A DNA stretch of 64,000 nt from Ficedula albicollis (lineage: Eukaryota; Chordata; Aves; Passeriformes; Muscicapidae): NCBI RefSeq assembly GCF_000247815.1, contig NC_021684.1, forward strand, positions 6,335,814 through 6,399,813. Reading direction: 5' to 3'. This document shows positions 12,406-30,330 of the stretch, piece after piece (within the stretch, counting starts at the first letter, position 1; each line of letters starts with the position of its first letter). The notes under the pieces are model-generated. The model saw only the letters and a list, made by a program, of their open reading frames with translations, was not told where the DNA came from and did not search any database. The position numbers and the translations under genes were made by a program.

Positions 12406-13334
12406 ACTCTAAGAGCTGTACAGAAAGATTGCAAAGGAAAGTGTATTCAAGATTCAAACTTCAGCCTCAGCACCATGCCCACTGCCTATCTTTAATACCA
12501 CCAATGCCTTAACATTCCAGGGCAGTTCCCTACATGGAGTGAATCTCCAGACTCCAGTGTGGTGCCTGCCAGGCACCAGGCTTGGCCCTGCCCTCACTGC
12601 TCCAGGCACAGCCTTGGACAGAAGGAGCAGCCATCACACAGAAGATGCTGTTTTTCTCTGCTGTTCTCATCTGCAAAGGGCTGATCCAAACCAGAGGCAC
12701 TGCCAGTTTGCTGTGCAGTCCCTCTCCTTGCATCCCTTTGGCCAAGCCCAGGAGTACACAGAGCCAGGTCATACAAATCTCATCTCGTTCATCCTGAGCA
12801 CCATCACACACTGCTAACAGGCTTTGTGGTCTCTTCATGCTCTTGCAGCAGTGCTGCAAGGTGCAAGCCTGCAGTTACAGCACCTCATCCTGACCTGGTC
12901 CTGGGAAGCTGCACTGTGTGTTGGTGTACCTGTCCTGAAGCACCCAAGTCATACATTTCTGCATCTACTAACGTACAGAAGATTCCCCCTCTCCTCCCTC
13001 TTGCATCTTCACCCAGATTTTGAAGCCACACAGCTTTCTGTCACTGGAGCCTATTGCCAGAGTGAGGTTTCATTTGCAACATACGAGGGGCAGCAATCTC
13101 CCTCTTTCCCCAGGAGCAGTACGGATTTCCACAGGAATTAACTCAGAGATCCAGGCACAGGGACAGAGCCAGCCATGCCCGTCAGAAGCAGCAGCTCCTC
13201 CATCCACATCTGCTGCCCTGCATTAAAGCTGCTTCATGCCCAGCTGCACTCTCAGGGCAGCCCTGGAGTTAATGGTGCAGGAGAGCAGTGGGGTGTGACT
13301 TGGAAGGAAGGGGAGAATGTGCTTCCAGCTCTTC

Positions 13335-13445
13335 CACAAGAGTTAATCATTAATACCTTTCACGGCCGCAGAAGGTGCTGCCTCCTCACCAGCTCCCCTT
13401 ATCAGCCGTAATTATTTCCTGATCGGCTCTCGCCTGACTACCTGG
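13335..13445. promoter_or_regulatory. Candidate conserved non-coding element
   Basis: Contains gagttaatcattaatacc, a GATA-type cttatcag, gtaattatttcctg, and retained CpGs (cacggccgc, gatcggctctcgcc). The composition resembles a compact enhancer. No direct proof. Confidence 0.25.
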
Positions 13446-13826
13446 CAGACTCATGCACAACACCCCTGAAGCACCTGACCACATTTATTGCCCCATATTC
13501 CCAGCCAAATGGGTCTCTGCTGTGTCAGCTGCAATATTTACAGCATAACAGTTATTTCTCCCTGCCCATGCCCAAACATAAAAGTTGTTCTGCTCCTCAT
13601 TTCACCCTTTACACCATCCCTCTTTCTGTGACAAAGCAAAACAGGGCAGCATCTAAATACTTCAGCACTCCTTTCCCTTCTTCCCCAAAAGAAACAGCTC
13701 CTCTTGCATACAGCCCTAGGGGGTAATGGTTCTGTATCCCTAAGTCCACTTTAAGTTTTTAACCACTTTAATTCTATGGATATTGCCTCAACACCTAAAT
13801 GAATACATTTCTATTTACACTTCTTT

Positions 13827-14297
<471 letters not shown>

Positions 14298-15455
14298 TTT
14301 AATTTATTTTCTGACAAACTAGCTCACCTCCATAGAGGAGAGAGATGTAAATCCAAGGCATAGATGTAAATATGTCCCCCACATGGTGTGTTATCTGCCT
14401 CAGGAGGGGAGTTCAGAGTCACCAGCTTAACTCTGTTATTGAATAAAAATGGACAGCATACCCTGACCAGCAAGGTTGGTCTCAACAAATGCAGCCCTGT
14501 ATGAGTGGAATAGAGGAAATTGCCAAGAGTGGGAGGATGGCTTGTATTAGATAAATAAAAGAAACTTACTTAAATAAAAGCAAGAACTGGCAATGCAGCC
14601 CTTACTGCAGCTCTGATGAACAAATCTATTGTCAGAGAAGAAGAAGCTGAGTAGTCTGTAGGTAGCCCATGTAACACACATGCTATTCAAGAGTTTGACA
14701 TCAAAACACATACAAAAGGGAACAGAGGTCTCTAGGCACAGAGGGGAAGAGGGGAGCAATGGGAACATGATCATTCTTGATCAAATTAATTTTTTCAGTG
14801 AGACAATAGCATCTACAAAAAGGAATAAAAATGCAATGAAGGGGAATTTCATCTTCATTACCAAAGTTTAGGAAAAAACTTTTTTAGGGAAATTCAAAAC
14901 CACAAAAGGAGCAGGGGATGTACACAGAATAATCCCAGAGCCAGATTACGCTGGTGCTGTTACCAGCAGCAGTGCCTGACACATGGCTGACTCCACATCC
15001 TGGAGGTTACAAGGCCACTCTGAAACATATCCAATCTACAACTCAAACCAATGCTTCCTCTTTCTTCCTAACACATAACCCAGCCAGGAGCTCAGGGAGT
15101 TCTCAAATATGACCAAGAATTTGGAAATGCTTTGGACTGCTTGTCTTGATTGCTAGAGTCAGACCACTTTTAAGGTTGACCAAGCAGATCCGCCCCATGC
15201 TCTGAGAGCATAAATAATACACTGGCAAAGTATAAAATCAGAAATTGTTCAAGGCTTACCTGCATGTGCAGTTCTTCACTTTGTGAGCACACGGTGCTTC
15301 CCTCTGATCTCAGTCATCCATTATTTTGCTTGGGGCTGCTGCTGGTAGTGCTTTAAAAATTCCAGCTCGGGGCTCAGGAATGGTCACAAACACGTACAGG
15401 ATCTCAGAGGATCTCTGAAAGGATGAAGCAAAGGAAGGTAAAGCCTTCCATTTTT
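14298..15455. other. Non-coding, single-copy-looking sequence
   Basis: AT-rich to average sequence with no gene or repeat family recognised. Confidence 0.5.
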
Positions 15456-15747
15456 AAAGCCACCATGAAAAAATGATCCTGTGGTTCACCTGAGTAATGG
15501 GGTGTGAGATTGTCTCGTGCTCTCTCTTAGAAAGGATAGACAAGGCATGAAGAAGAATGGATTGACCAGTGATTTTTCAGCTTCTTTTTCCATGTGAGAA
15601 AAAAGCCACCATGAAAAAATGATCCTGTGGTTCACCTGAGTAATGGGGTGTGAGATTGTCTCGTGCTCTCTCTTAGAAAGGATAGACAAGGCATGAAGAA
15701 GAATGGATTGACCAGTGATTTTTCAGCTTCTTTTTCCATGTGGGAAA
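15456..15747. repeat. 146-bp tandem duplication
   Basis: Copy 1 (15456-15601) and copy 2 (15602-15747) begin aaagccaccatgaaaa and differ by one base near the end (ccatgtgagaaa versus ccatgtgggaaa). The copies abut with no spacer. Short minus-strand frames in it repeat the same peptide for that reason. Confidence 0.95.
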
Positions 15748-16984
15748 ACACCTCATCTCAGACAAGAGGTGGCACAGGGAAGAGACCAAGGTCTGCAGAG
15801 ATAAAAAGGACAGAAAGGTGATTAAAGCAAAAGTGTTCAGTACTTCTCTCTAACACCTCCCCCTGCCCCCTCCCCCCCAGAAAAAAAACCTAAACCACCA
15901 GACCAAAACCCAAATCTAAAGCCAGTGCAATCACAGGATGCACCAAAAAACATCAGGATGCTGATGCCAACAGATGTGACCATGGGCCTGAGGTTATGCC
16001 AGATCACATAAAAACAGTTTCTCTCTTACACTCCTCCTACACCTATTACTGGTTCCAAACAGGGAGAAGATAATGGTTAAGGTGAGCCTCTGGACAGAGC
16101 TGGTACAGATGTTCCAGTGGCCATGGTCCCACCACTGGGCCACAAGCTGAGAGTTGATCTTGGAAAACAAGCTACATTTCACCCCAAGCAACACTCAAAC
16201 ATGCAGCTCCTGAAAAATGCTCATTTGATTTCTTGCAACCTTTTATGTCAGGCCTTCTTCCTGTTGCTTTCTTTTGGCTTATTTGTTTTTCAGCATTAAA
16301 AATACACCCAATTTTAACTTGCTGTGAAATACACTGCAACAAGCAGCCCTGCAAGTTGATGTCAGCTGTCTGTCCACAAATAATCCCAAAGTCCCCCTTT
16401 ACTGCTGCCTGTCCATGTGCCCTGACCCATAACTAAGGAGGTCTCCTCTAGAGCAAGCCCAGAGCTCATTCCCCACGGTGCATTGTCAGTCTGTCTGCCA
16501 AGACAGCCAACACCAGTAGCTATTATGGAAGTCACTCACTGTGACATGATGTCCCATCCATGGGGCACACAAGTCAAACCACTCCTGCAAGACCCACTGG
16601 AGCGAGGGAGTCACCAGGGAGCAGCACAGGGCTCGCTTCTCCCTGCAGAGCACGTCTGGCTCTTTCACACATGGACACCACAGCCTGACCTGACCACTCA
16701 GCTCCCTAATGCAACAAGCCCTCTGTAATCAGCAGCCATGGAAATTAATAGCACCATTCTTTCCATTTTCTATTCAGTTTGAGAGACTTTAATCAAATCT
16801 GATGAGGGACAATGTAGCCAGCGAGGAATTTATGCATGAAGCACGTTACCTGCACTGCAGTTATGCCTTGTGCCAATGCTCCTACAAGTCTGCTACCAGA
16901 GAAGCTTAAACATCTTCTCAGGGTATCTTGGCATAGCCAGACCATGCAGGGCAAGTTATGGCTGTGTATTCTGAGTTGCTCTGC
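15748..16984. other. Non-coding, single-copy-looking sequence
   Basis: Contains a C-rich patch at about 15857-15890 followed by A/C-rich sequence. No gene recognised. Part of the sequence just before 16985 could belong to the following LTR. Confidence 0.5.
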
Positions 16985-17368
16985 TCTTTTACTATAGGTG
17001 AGTATTGGGATGATTGGCTCTCGCAATTAAGGGGTGAATATTGTGTGTATGTTAAGAGAAGCTTTATTGAAGTATAGTTATTATAGTTTGTTGTTTAAAT
17101 ATCCTCTGTTCTCCCCATAGACCCCTTCCCTCCTGCATTGCTGCTACCAGGCAGCCTGGGTTGACTGGGACATGTGGAGACAAGGCGTGTACAGGTGCCC
17201 CTTGCATGGGGCAGTTGGGAATGGAGAAAGCCTGTTGCTGGGGGGGACATGGCACAACAACACCTGACCTCCAATCAAGGTAAGAAAGTGATCTCCACCA
17301 ATGGATAGCAAAGAAGAGCTGACTGGCAGAGTTTGGGGAGGCCAGAGTTGCCTGATGCAAACCCAAAG

Positions 17369-17376
17369 TATAAAAG
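17369..17376 (+). promoter_or_regulatory. LTR TATA box
   Basis: TATAAAAG, a strong TATA-box match, about 110 bases before an AATAAA within the same LTR-like segment. Confidence 0.55.
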
Positions 17377-17479
17377 ACAAAGCAGCTGTTTTGTAGAACT
17401 CGTGGCTGCTGGGTCACCAAGTCCCAGAGCACTGTTCCTTTTTCCTTGTTCAGTCTTTTTTTGTACTTTGTTAAGATTT

Positions 17480-17485
17480 AATAAA
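17480..17485 (+). other. LTR polyadenylation signal AATAAA
   Basis: Canonical AATAAA preceded by a T-rich stretch with tttgttaag, in the expected R-region position. Confidence 0.55.
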
Positions 17486-17521
17486 CCTTTGAAATTTTAA
17501 AAGTAAGCATCGTTTCTCACA

Positions 17522-22601
<5,080 letters not shown>

Positions 22602-24018
22602 TGAAGAATCCTGCTCCTAGATCCCTTTGAGAACAAGGCACAGGTAGTTTTAGTGGGTAAGTTATAGTCTTCCCCAGCCAACTAAGAAAACTGCAGACAA
22701 TCCAAGTGAGAATCCTTCCCATATCTATTATGAAATGACCCTGAGGATCTGGAAACACTGAAGCAGCCTAACAGTAGGGTAGTGTACCAGCACAGTGTCA
22801 AAGCCTCTAAAACAGAAGCTCTCCAGATTTTCCAGTACTCCCTTGTTGTTCCAAGACTCCTACTCCATCAAAGCTCAAACTGTTGCAGGACCAACAGATC
22901 ACGTGAGAGGCATCAGAGGATTATTAATTTGAAAGAAATGGGTGGAAAGTGTGTCAAGCATACCCAATCTTTGAACTGGGTACTTTAGAAGATCATTGCA
23001 AAATAAAACACAACTGCACATTCATTTCTCTTTAGGAAGAACATATTGCACAAAGCCACAAAAGCTACATGACCTTCATGTGAAGGAGAACAGAAAGACC
23101 AATCTTCACTCATTGCAAATTGACTTGGAAAGGCAACAAAGCAATGCCAGTTTCCACCAGCTGACAATACGACCAAATGTCTGCAGTGCTCAGAAGATGA
23201 AACTGTAAGGCCTATTCATTGCAAACCCTTCTGGGCATGTGTTAATCAGGGAGAAATTTCTTTCCAGAGATTATTATGGTGCAAATAGAAGTCCGTGATT
23301 TCGGCCTGTTACGAAGATTGTGCCTTCCTCTGAAGCATGCAGTGGAGGGTGGTATCTGTTAACTGTGTCTGGCTGCAGAAAATCCTACAGTCCGTGCTTC
23401 TGTCTGGTAGCTTGTACTTATCTACAACATCACCTTTCCTGTGTTGTCTCCAAATCCCTGTGCAGAAGACAGGCCAAGAACAGAACAAATGTTTTTTCCA
23501 TTGACGCTGTCTGGTCCAGCAGCATTGACAAGAGGGATCCATGCCTTGTCCCCATCCTGGCATCTCACGGGAGAGATACAACTCAGTGCCTCTGACCTGA
23601 AGGTTGCTGTTAATGCACCCTTAAAGGATAATGGCACTGGTCATCTGCCAAGAGCCCACAGCACAGGCAGGGCTTGGTTTAGGATCATTTCCTTCCAAAA
23701 ACGAAAGAGGATGCTCTGCATTTTGTACAGTGGCACAGAGACCCGAAAGGAGAACTTTATCTTTGCAGAAAAGTCCCACTGCTCCTGTTTGTAGCAGATG
23801 GCATCACTACCATCCCAGGCTGTACCACTGACACCTCTAAAACACCCCAAAACTTGGTGGCATCACCACTGAGGCCATATCCAGAATTTTCCACTCTAAG
23901 ACACTTACAGGACTTAATATTGGTGACACTAATGCTGGTCTAACATTAATGAACAGAGAAATGAAGATATTAAAAAAACTATCTATGACCAACTACCAAC
24001 TATTCAACTATCCAGCAG
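22602..24018. other. Non-coding, single-copy-looking sequence
   Basis: No gene or repeat recognised. Overlapping frames at 23309-23850 on both strands are mutual shadows without domains. Confidence 0.5.
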
Positions 24019-24167
24019 CCAACAAACACCAAAAAAACAAACAATAAAAAAAACCTCCAAAAAACCCCGAAACCACCCAAAACAAAACCAAACAAAAAAC
24101 ACCTTCTCCCCACCAAAAAAATCCACCCACAACTACCAAAAAAAAAAAAATAAAAATCCATCTACAT
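24019..24167. repeat. A/C-rich, nearly G-free tract
   Basis: 149 bases contain a single G (24069). The rest is irregular aaac/ccaa-type sequence ending in poly-A. It is low-complexity rather than a clean microsatellite. The minus strand is correspondingly G/T-rich, giving the odd F/G/W/L-rich frame at 24008-24250. Confidence 0.85.
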
Positions 24168-27100
24168 GAATGCCTTTTAGATCTCTTATTTGAACTGGAA
24201 AAACTCTTGACAAGAAAATAGCACTGGCCTGGTCCCATAAAATTTAACACGAGGGAATTCTGATAGCCTTCAGCTTGGATAAGGAAATCACAAGCAAAGA
24301 GATATTTTGTAACCAGAATTCCCTACACACAAACATTCAAAGAGGGATAGTCATAACAGCAGTAGGAAAGAGATTTCTAGAGGGTTTTTTTCTATTAATA
24401 AAACTAGCCAGTACATTTCTTCACACTTCTGGCAGCACTGGGCCAGTGGCACAGAGACCCCCCCTGTCCCCAGTTTTCAGGTGAGCTGAATGCTGGCTGA
24501 GACAGGAAAATCCAATATTGGACTGAAAAGTCAACTTTGTTGCCTCTTGCTTTGATCTGACCATGTCCATCAGCTCTGTAATAGTCATTCACAATTTAGT
24601 CCTTTTTCTCTAGTTTACAAGTTAATTAGCAGCAGACTCAAAGAAGAAAGGGCTGTTATTTGTGCGTACAGAGATGCCAAACTTCCCAAACTCCAGTAGA
24701 GAGAGAGAGCAGCAAATTTGTAGCTAACCTTGGCTCCAACACCAGCACAAGAGCACTGGGTATAGAACACCACTGACACAACCTGTGCTTCCCCCAAGGA
24801 TCCCAGCAGCCATGTCCCAGCTGCTGTGCACACTCCTCAGGGGTCAGAGCACACCAGCAAGCACTTTTGGTGTTTCCACAGCAGGAACAGCAGGAAAGCA
24901 GACATGAAACCCTTAGCTGCACCTCCAGTCCATGGTCTAGAAGGCTGCTGTAAGGCAGAAACAGTAAATTACAGGTGGCAGGGTAAGAAAGGTCTGAAGC
25001 TGGAAATGCTCTGTGAAACACAGTGGTGAACAGACCGCTGAAGAGCTGTGAAGTGCAGATCTGGCTGCAAGTAACACTAGCTAGCACATACCTAGATTGT
25101 ACATCAAAAAACCCTCAAATGCACAAGGAGGAATGTCAAAAGCAGGCACAGAGTTCAGAACAGCTGAACCCTTCCACCTCTGAGCCCGTGGGCTCCTCCC
25201 CAGGGGGCTGAACCCAGAGACCTCTGAAGTGGGAGACAGAAGAAGGCTTGGCTGGGTGGATGCCGCACAGACAGCCTGACCCCTGGGCAGGGAACAGCAG
25301 GAGCTGCAGCCAGCAGCACTCCACAAAAGAAGCCTTTTACAGTGACCTCCCAGCTCCCCTGGCCTTCAGCAAGGCTGAGCCCAGGAGACACCAGCCTGAG
25401 TCACATTCACTTCTGGCCTCTGCTCACCAGGACTTAGCTTGGGCTTTAAGTCATCACACCTTGAAAGTAACCTCTTCACCAAGGCAACCCATCTGACTTG
25501 CAAAAGATGGCACAAAAAGAAGATGGATCAGAAAAAGGTGGCAGGCATGAAAGAAAGGGGAAAAAATATGAACAAAGAGAGGAAAGAGAAATACGGAGCA
25601 GAGCAATCTTCTACTCTTCATTCATGTCATGCTCAGGCACAGTTCTAGCTTTCCTCTCTGCAGCCTCCACATTGATGCAGACAGCACAGAAATGGGGTGC
25701 CTGGGCACCAGCACTGGACTGAAGTCTGACACTGCAGCATCCCCCTCCTTCCTGCCCTCCTCTTCTGCACAACCTGACCAGGGGCAGAGACACTGATGCC
25801 CACTGTAATTAAGCCCTGCTTATATTTTCTCCCTAGGAACTGTCATAATTAAGTCAATGAATTATGGATGTGTTACTTAACTGAGACTATGAACCAGCTT
25901 GTAAGGGATTCACTAGAAGTCTCGGTCTTGCATTACAAAAAGGAATGTGACATTCAAGAGCAGTATCATTAGCAGTGTGGCAGGGTCATGCCTGCACTCC
26001 TGGGTTCTCCAAGCCTACAGATTTCTTTGAGCATCAGAAGAAATGACAGGAGCAGACTTAGGGGATTAGTGTCTTCCTTCCTCATTAGGTCATTGAAAAG
26101 TCTCTGTGTTCCCAGAAGTCTCACTATTTACAACATTGCTCCGAGCAAATGCTTTGGATGGGTGGGAGCTCCACACACATGCCAAAAAAACAAGGAGCTT
26201 CATGGCTATGGGGAGGTTCCTCTGAAGACAATGCTCAGTGCTAGGACAGCAGTGGCTGGCACAGAGACAGGCCATGTCCCAGCTGCACTTTCTCAGAGCA
26301 TCTGCACAGAAGGGTGACATGGAGAGATAATGAATCACTTCTGCCAGGTAATACTTAAAAATGCTATTTCCCATACAGTCGTTGCTGTAAAGTGCCAGGC
26401 AAATGGGGTCTTCAAATGAAATAGTTTCCAGACAGACTGTCCAAGGCAGTACAACACATTTACTTTTAGATATTTTTTTTCCAAATTAATAATGTTCAGT
26501 AACCGAATAGAGTCAGAGATTAATCATCACACAGATCCTGTTAAGATAAGATTATTATTAAGGGATAAACCACAAAGCTACCTTCATTTGAACATGGCTC
26601 TTCTTCCCATCTACTTTCAGATTAATATTGAGCCACAACTTTTTTTCATATCAGAGAGCATAATATCCTTCTCTCTCTCTAAATATCACTGATCCATCTA
26701 GAATAGAGAATGGAGCATAACTGATTTACATGTTTGAAGTCCCAGGTTACACACTCAGTTCCTTCCTTGTTTCTGAAGTTAGCTCTACCAGAAAAACTCC
26801 TGTTGGGCTAGACTGTGTCCTTTGGAGTCCCAAAGCAGGACAACAGTCTATCCAATGTGAGCAAAGGTGGTGTGGTGTATCCCATACTCTTCCTCCCATT
26901 TCTTCCACAATCTCCAGAAGGCATTCTGTTGCTAACAAACAGGTTGTGACTCACTGAGACACTCAAAATTACATTCCTGTAATTTCCAACTTCACTCATT
27001 CAAATCCAGCCTGTTGTTGCTTGCCCATATTCTGTTTGGCAAACCCTCACTCGCTGTCCTCATATGGCAGTAGAGTATGTTTGAACATCAGTTCAAAATA

Positions 27101-27614
27101 AGTTCTATCCAGGACAGTATTAGAACAGACCAGTTTCTTTAGGTGATGAAAAGCAAAATGAAGCATGAACCCAATATCAGTGTCTCCTCAATATCAGTAA
27201 CACAGTCTCAAAGAAATGAAAAGCAAGAGCTCAAACCCAGGAAAGCAAAGACAAAGAAGAGCCCCAAGTCACCATGACATCAGTGCATTGTCAAAAGCAC
27301 CCTACAGAGATGCTGTAAAGTCCTAGAAGTGTGGGATGCAGTCCCTGCTCTGCCCAGCTGGGGATGGGAAGGACTCACCTAATGGGCTGCCAGAGCTGGG
27401 CAGTGGCTCTGGGACTGAATGTGCAATGAGTGAAACTTAACATCCCAGCATACTGTGCTGCATATTGTGATCTTTAGACTCTAAGAACATCAGCCAGTTT
27501 CTCAGGAGGATGTCACAGGGCCTGGATTGTCTTTCCTAAACCACAAACTGCTTCCAGCCAGCAGAAGGGGAGGACAGGCAGTGCTAGGGGTGGTTGGGAG
27601 CTCAGACACTGCTG
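24168..27614. other. Non-coding, single-copy-looking sequence
   Basis: Includes a moderately GC-rich stretch at about 25150-25420 that is not a CpG island. No gene or mobile element recognised. Confidence 0.5.
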
Positions 27615-27770
27615 AGATACAGCAATGCTTCAGTGCCTACTCTGCTGTTCATACAGTTATTGGTCACAGTATTTGAATATGGGGCTTTTAAAAGATACAG
27701 CAATGCTTCAGTGCCTACTCTGCTGTTCATACAGTTATTGGTCACAGTACTTGAATATGGGGCTTTTAAA
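27615..27770. repeat. 78-bp tandem duplication
   Basis: Units at 27615-27692 and 27693-27770 both start agatacagcaatgcttcagt and end ggggcttttaaa. One mismatch is visible (cagtatttg versus cagtacttg). Confidence 0.95.
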
Positions 27771-27894
27771 GAAGAGACCTGTTTGGTTTTAAGGACTACA
27801 GCGTTCACAGAACACAGTTAAGATGCTTTTTAGAAGAGACCTGTTTGGTTTTAAGGACTACAGTGTTCACAGAACACAGTTAAGATGCTTTATT
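27771..27894. repeat. 62-bp tandem duplication, directly abutting the 78-bp one
   Basis: Units at 27771-27832 and 27833-27894 start gaagagacctgtttggtttt and differ by one internal base (cagcgttc versus cagtgttc), plus a variable last few bases. Confidence 0.93.
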
Positions 27895-28304
27895 CTTTCC
27901 TCCCAGCTGATTACAGGGCTCTGCCCAGAGCTCTGCTCATGCATTACTACCATGCCTGACATTGAAGCTTTCCCAGCTTTATGCAGTAGTTTTCACTGGA
28001 CAGTGCAGTCAGAGAAAAACAATGTATTCCACTTCCCTTGTAGTAACACCAATCCTAATTAGCTGATGGGACAGACTTGGGCCAGGCAGCCATTGCTGAT
28101 TCCTGGCTCTGGCTCCGGCTCCAACCACTCCTGCAGAAACTTCATTACCGCATTACCCAGCTTTGCTCTCCACGTCAATGCCCCTGGAGAGCCTTGCTTA
28201 GAGGATCATAGTCCTGAAACTCCTTGCAGATGCTCCTCTCAATTAACCTGCTCTGGAGGATTACTGAGTCTACAGGCAGAAGGGAGAGCAGAAACGAAAA
28301 TGGT
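27895..28304. other. Non-coding spacer
   Basis: Single-copy-looking sequence between two duplication blocks. Nothing recognised. Confidence 0.5.
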
Positions 28305-28758
28305 GCTAAAATACCTGGTCTCAAAGATATAAGTACTCCAGAAGTTATTTAGGGAACAAAGATTTCTGTTCGTGCTGAAAACACCAAAGAAACTATTTTA
28401 ACCAAATAACTGCATTTTAATAGACTCTTTGTGGAACTGAAACAGCCCAGATAGCATGCTCAGTTTGATTTGATTTTCCTAGGACTCCAATGAGTTATAT
28501 TCTTAGGTAAAGGTAGTCTGTGGAACTGCTCGCTAAAATACCTGGTCTCAAAGATATAAGTACTCCAGAAGTTATTTAGGGAACAAAGATTTCTGTTCGT
28601 GCTGAAAACACCAAAGAAACTATTTTAACCAAATAACTGCATTTTAATAGACTCTTTGTGGAACTGAAACAGCCCAGATAGCATGCTCAGTTTGATTTGA
28701 TTTTCCTAGGACTCCAATGAATTATATTCTTAGGTAAAGGCAGTCTGTGGATCTGCTT
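28305..28758. repeat. 227-bp tandem duplication
   Basis: Units at 28305-28531 and 28532-28758 begin gctaaaatacctggtctcaa. They appear identical for about the first 190 bases and then show a few substitutions (gagtta/gaatta, ggtagt/ggcagt, ggaact/ggatct) toward the right end. Confidence 0.94.
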
Positions 28759-28828
28759 GGCTTTCTTTGTCCTGTAGGTTCCCAGAAGAATATTGCCTAA
28801 ATATCTGAGGGTTTTGGCATCGAGAATT

Positions 28829-29074
28829 GTAGAATCATAGGATATTCTCTGTTGTAAGGGACCCAAGAGGATCACTGAGTCCAACTCCTGGCCCTGCACA
28901 GGACACCCCAACAATCCCACCCTGTGCCTGAGAGCATTGTCCAAACATTCCTTGAATTGTGACCACTGCCCTGGGGAGCCTGTTCCAGTGCCCAGCCAGC
29001 CTCTGGGGGAAGAATCTTTTTCCTAATATCTGGCTTAAACCTCCCCTGACAGAGCTTCATGCCGTTCCCTTGGG
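28829..29074 (-). mobile_element. CR1 LINE 3'-end fragment with ORF2 stop-proximal region
   Basis: Minus-strand CR1 tail: tagaatcataggatattctc at the 3' end, gagtccaactcctggccctg, then ggggagcctgttccagtg and cctaatatctggcttaaacc. The minus-strand frame at 28872-29060 includes CQGRFKPDIRKKI, a remnant of the CR1 ORF2 C-terminus. It is 5'-truncated and interrupted. Confidence 0.85.
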
Positions 29075-29824
29075 TAATTTCAGCATTTTCAACAGCATTC
29101 CTTATCTGCCTGGTTTCCTAATCTGAAGGGCATTCATGAAGCAGGTTCTCTAGCATCCATTTGCAATTTCTCAAGAGTAAACACACCAGAAGCTGCTAAA
29201 TGTTCCCTCTCTCCCTATCACACACTCTCAACTTCACATTACAGAAAATGCTATGTTTACATAACATATACTTTGGGTTACAGATTGCATTACTGTACTC
29301 CTGGTACAGCTTGCCCAGGACCTTTCAGCATCCAGCTCTGTTCTCTTTTGCACATAACTTGGGTAAGTTTTAGCTCCTTGTGTTGCAATTTTCCATAATA
29401 GGCAACGATCTCAAGCTGGATTTTTAAGCTATTTCTAATCTTGCATCCAAGAAAATAGATGTTTTTACAGCCTAAACCAGTCTCCCATGCCACCTAAACC
29501 ATACAACCATTTCAGTGAGAAAGAGTCCTGTCCATATGTTTGATTTGGGAACAAGATTTCTGATTTGGGAGCATTCTGAGGTTTCCCCAAGACACACAGT
29601 TGTATCAGGTTGTCATTTTCCTCGCTTTCCTTATTCCTCTTTTTGCTTATTATAAGTTTTTCCTTCTCTACATGAGATAGAAGACCAGAAATATAATCCA
29701 TTCCAATGATTACTGGTCAAAGTTTGGGAATTTTGCAAAGGACTGAATCAGTTCTGAAGAACCTTAAAATGCTCCATATATTGGCATCACCTCTTTCTCA
29801 TGGAGCTGTACCTCTAATGGAGAG
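29075..29824. other. Non-coding, single-copy-looking sequence
   Basis: Nothing recognised apart from a short imperfect repeat of gatttggga at about 29540-29570. Confidence 0.5.
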
Positions 29825-29935
29825 GAATCATAGAAGGGTTTGGGTTGGAAAGGGCCTTTAAAAATCATCCCCTCCAACCCTCCTGCTATAGGCAGGGCTA
29901 TTTTTCACTAGAGCAGGTTACTCAAAGCCTCAGAT
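29825..29935 (-). mobile_element. CR1 LINE 3'-terminal fragment (short)
   Basis: aatcatagaagggtttgggt then ttggaaagggcctttaaaaa, ccctccaaccctcctgctat and cactagagcaggttactcaa: the last roughly 110 bases of CR1 on the minus strand. Confidence 0.85.
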
Positions 29936-30219
29936 GAGCAAATAAATCTAATAAATCAATTGATAAACTGAACCTTTTATATATGGTTATACACTGCTCT
30001 GCAGAGGCACCTCGAGCCTTCATCCTGTTTTCAACAGTGCCAACTCTGCATTGCCTTACTCAAGAGAATTTATTAAAAATGGAGAAAAGAAAGACACCCT
30101 CCTGTACACTCTAGGAGTTGGTAATATTCATTTTAAGCTGTGACCTGAGATCTGAACTTCGATATCCAGAGGGATACTCATCTTTTAAGCTACAGTTTCT
30201 ACTTCCCTGCTTACAACTC

Positions 30220-30330
30220 ATTCTTTAATGCAAATACAATTTGACGGTATCGGGTGCATAAATCAATGATGTAGCTAAAGTCTCAGTCAACTCTTCTCAG
30301 AATAAATGTTGCCATTTAAAATGTGACAAT
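30220..30330. promoter_or_regulatory. Candidate conserved element with octamer ATGCAAAT
   Basis: Perfect POU/OCT octamer ATGCAAAT at 30228-30235, followed by tgacggtatcgggtgcataa (retained CpGs) and aaatcaatgatg. One 8-mer has limited weight on its own. Confidence 0.25.

Larger units (their letters stand above)
11727..13826. other. Non-coding sequence between two poly-C runs
   Basis: No gene or mobile element recognised. It includes a CpG-retaining segment (11810-11855), an AT-rich TTAAT cluster (12350-12405) and a GATA/homeodomain patch (13335-13445), each listed separately. Overlapping short frames at 12530-13226 lack any domain. Confidence 0.55.
16985..17521 (+). mobile_element. Solo LTR of an avian endogenous retrovirus (family not assigned)
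   Basis: LTR-like architecture on the plus strand: a U3 region beginning somewhere between about 16977 and 17042, a TATAAAAG box at 17369, an AATAAA signal at 17480, and an end near tttctcaca at 17521. The roughly 110-base TATA to poly-A spacing fits an LTR with a short R region. The left boundary is uncertain and I could not find a convincing target-site duplication. No internal retroviral coding sequence flanks it. Minus-strand frames of 122 and 78 aa across it are shadows. Confidence 0.65.

Noticed and set aside
16793..17432. Minus-strand frames across the second LTR as genes
   Set aside because: They overlap LTR promoter and poly-A features on the other strand and have no domain.
27615..28758. 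Possible CRISPR-like or satellite array
   Set aside because: Only two copies of each unit, no spacers of equal length, and the host is clearly a vertebrate.
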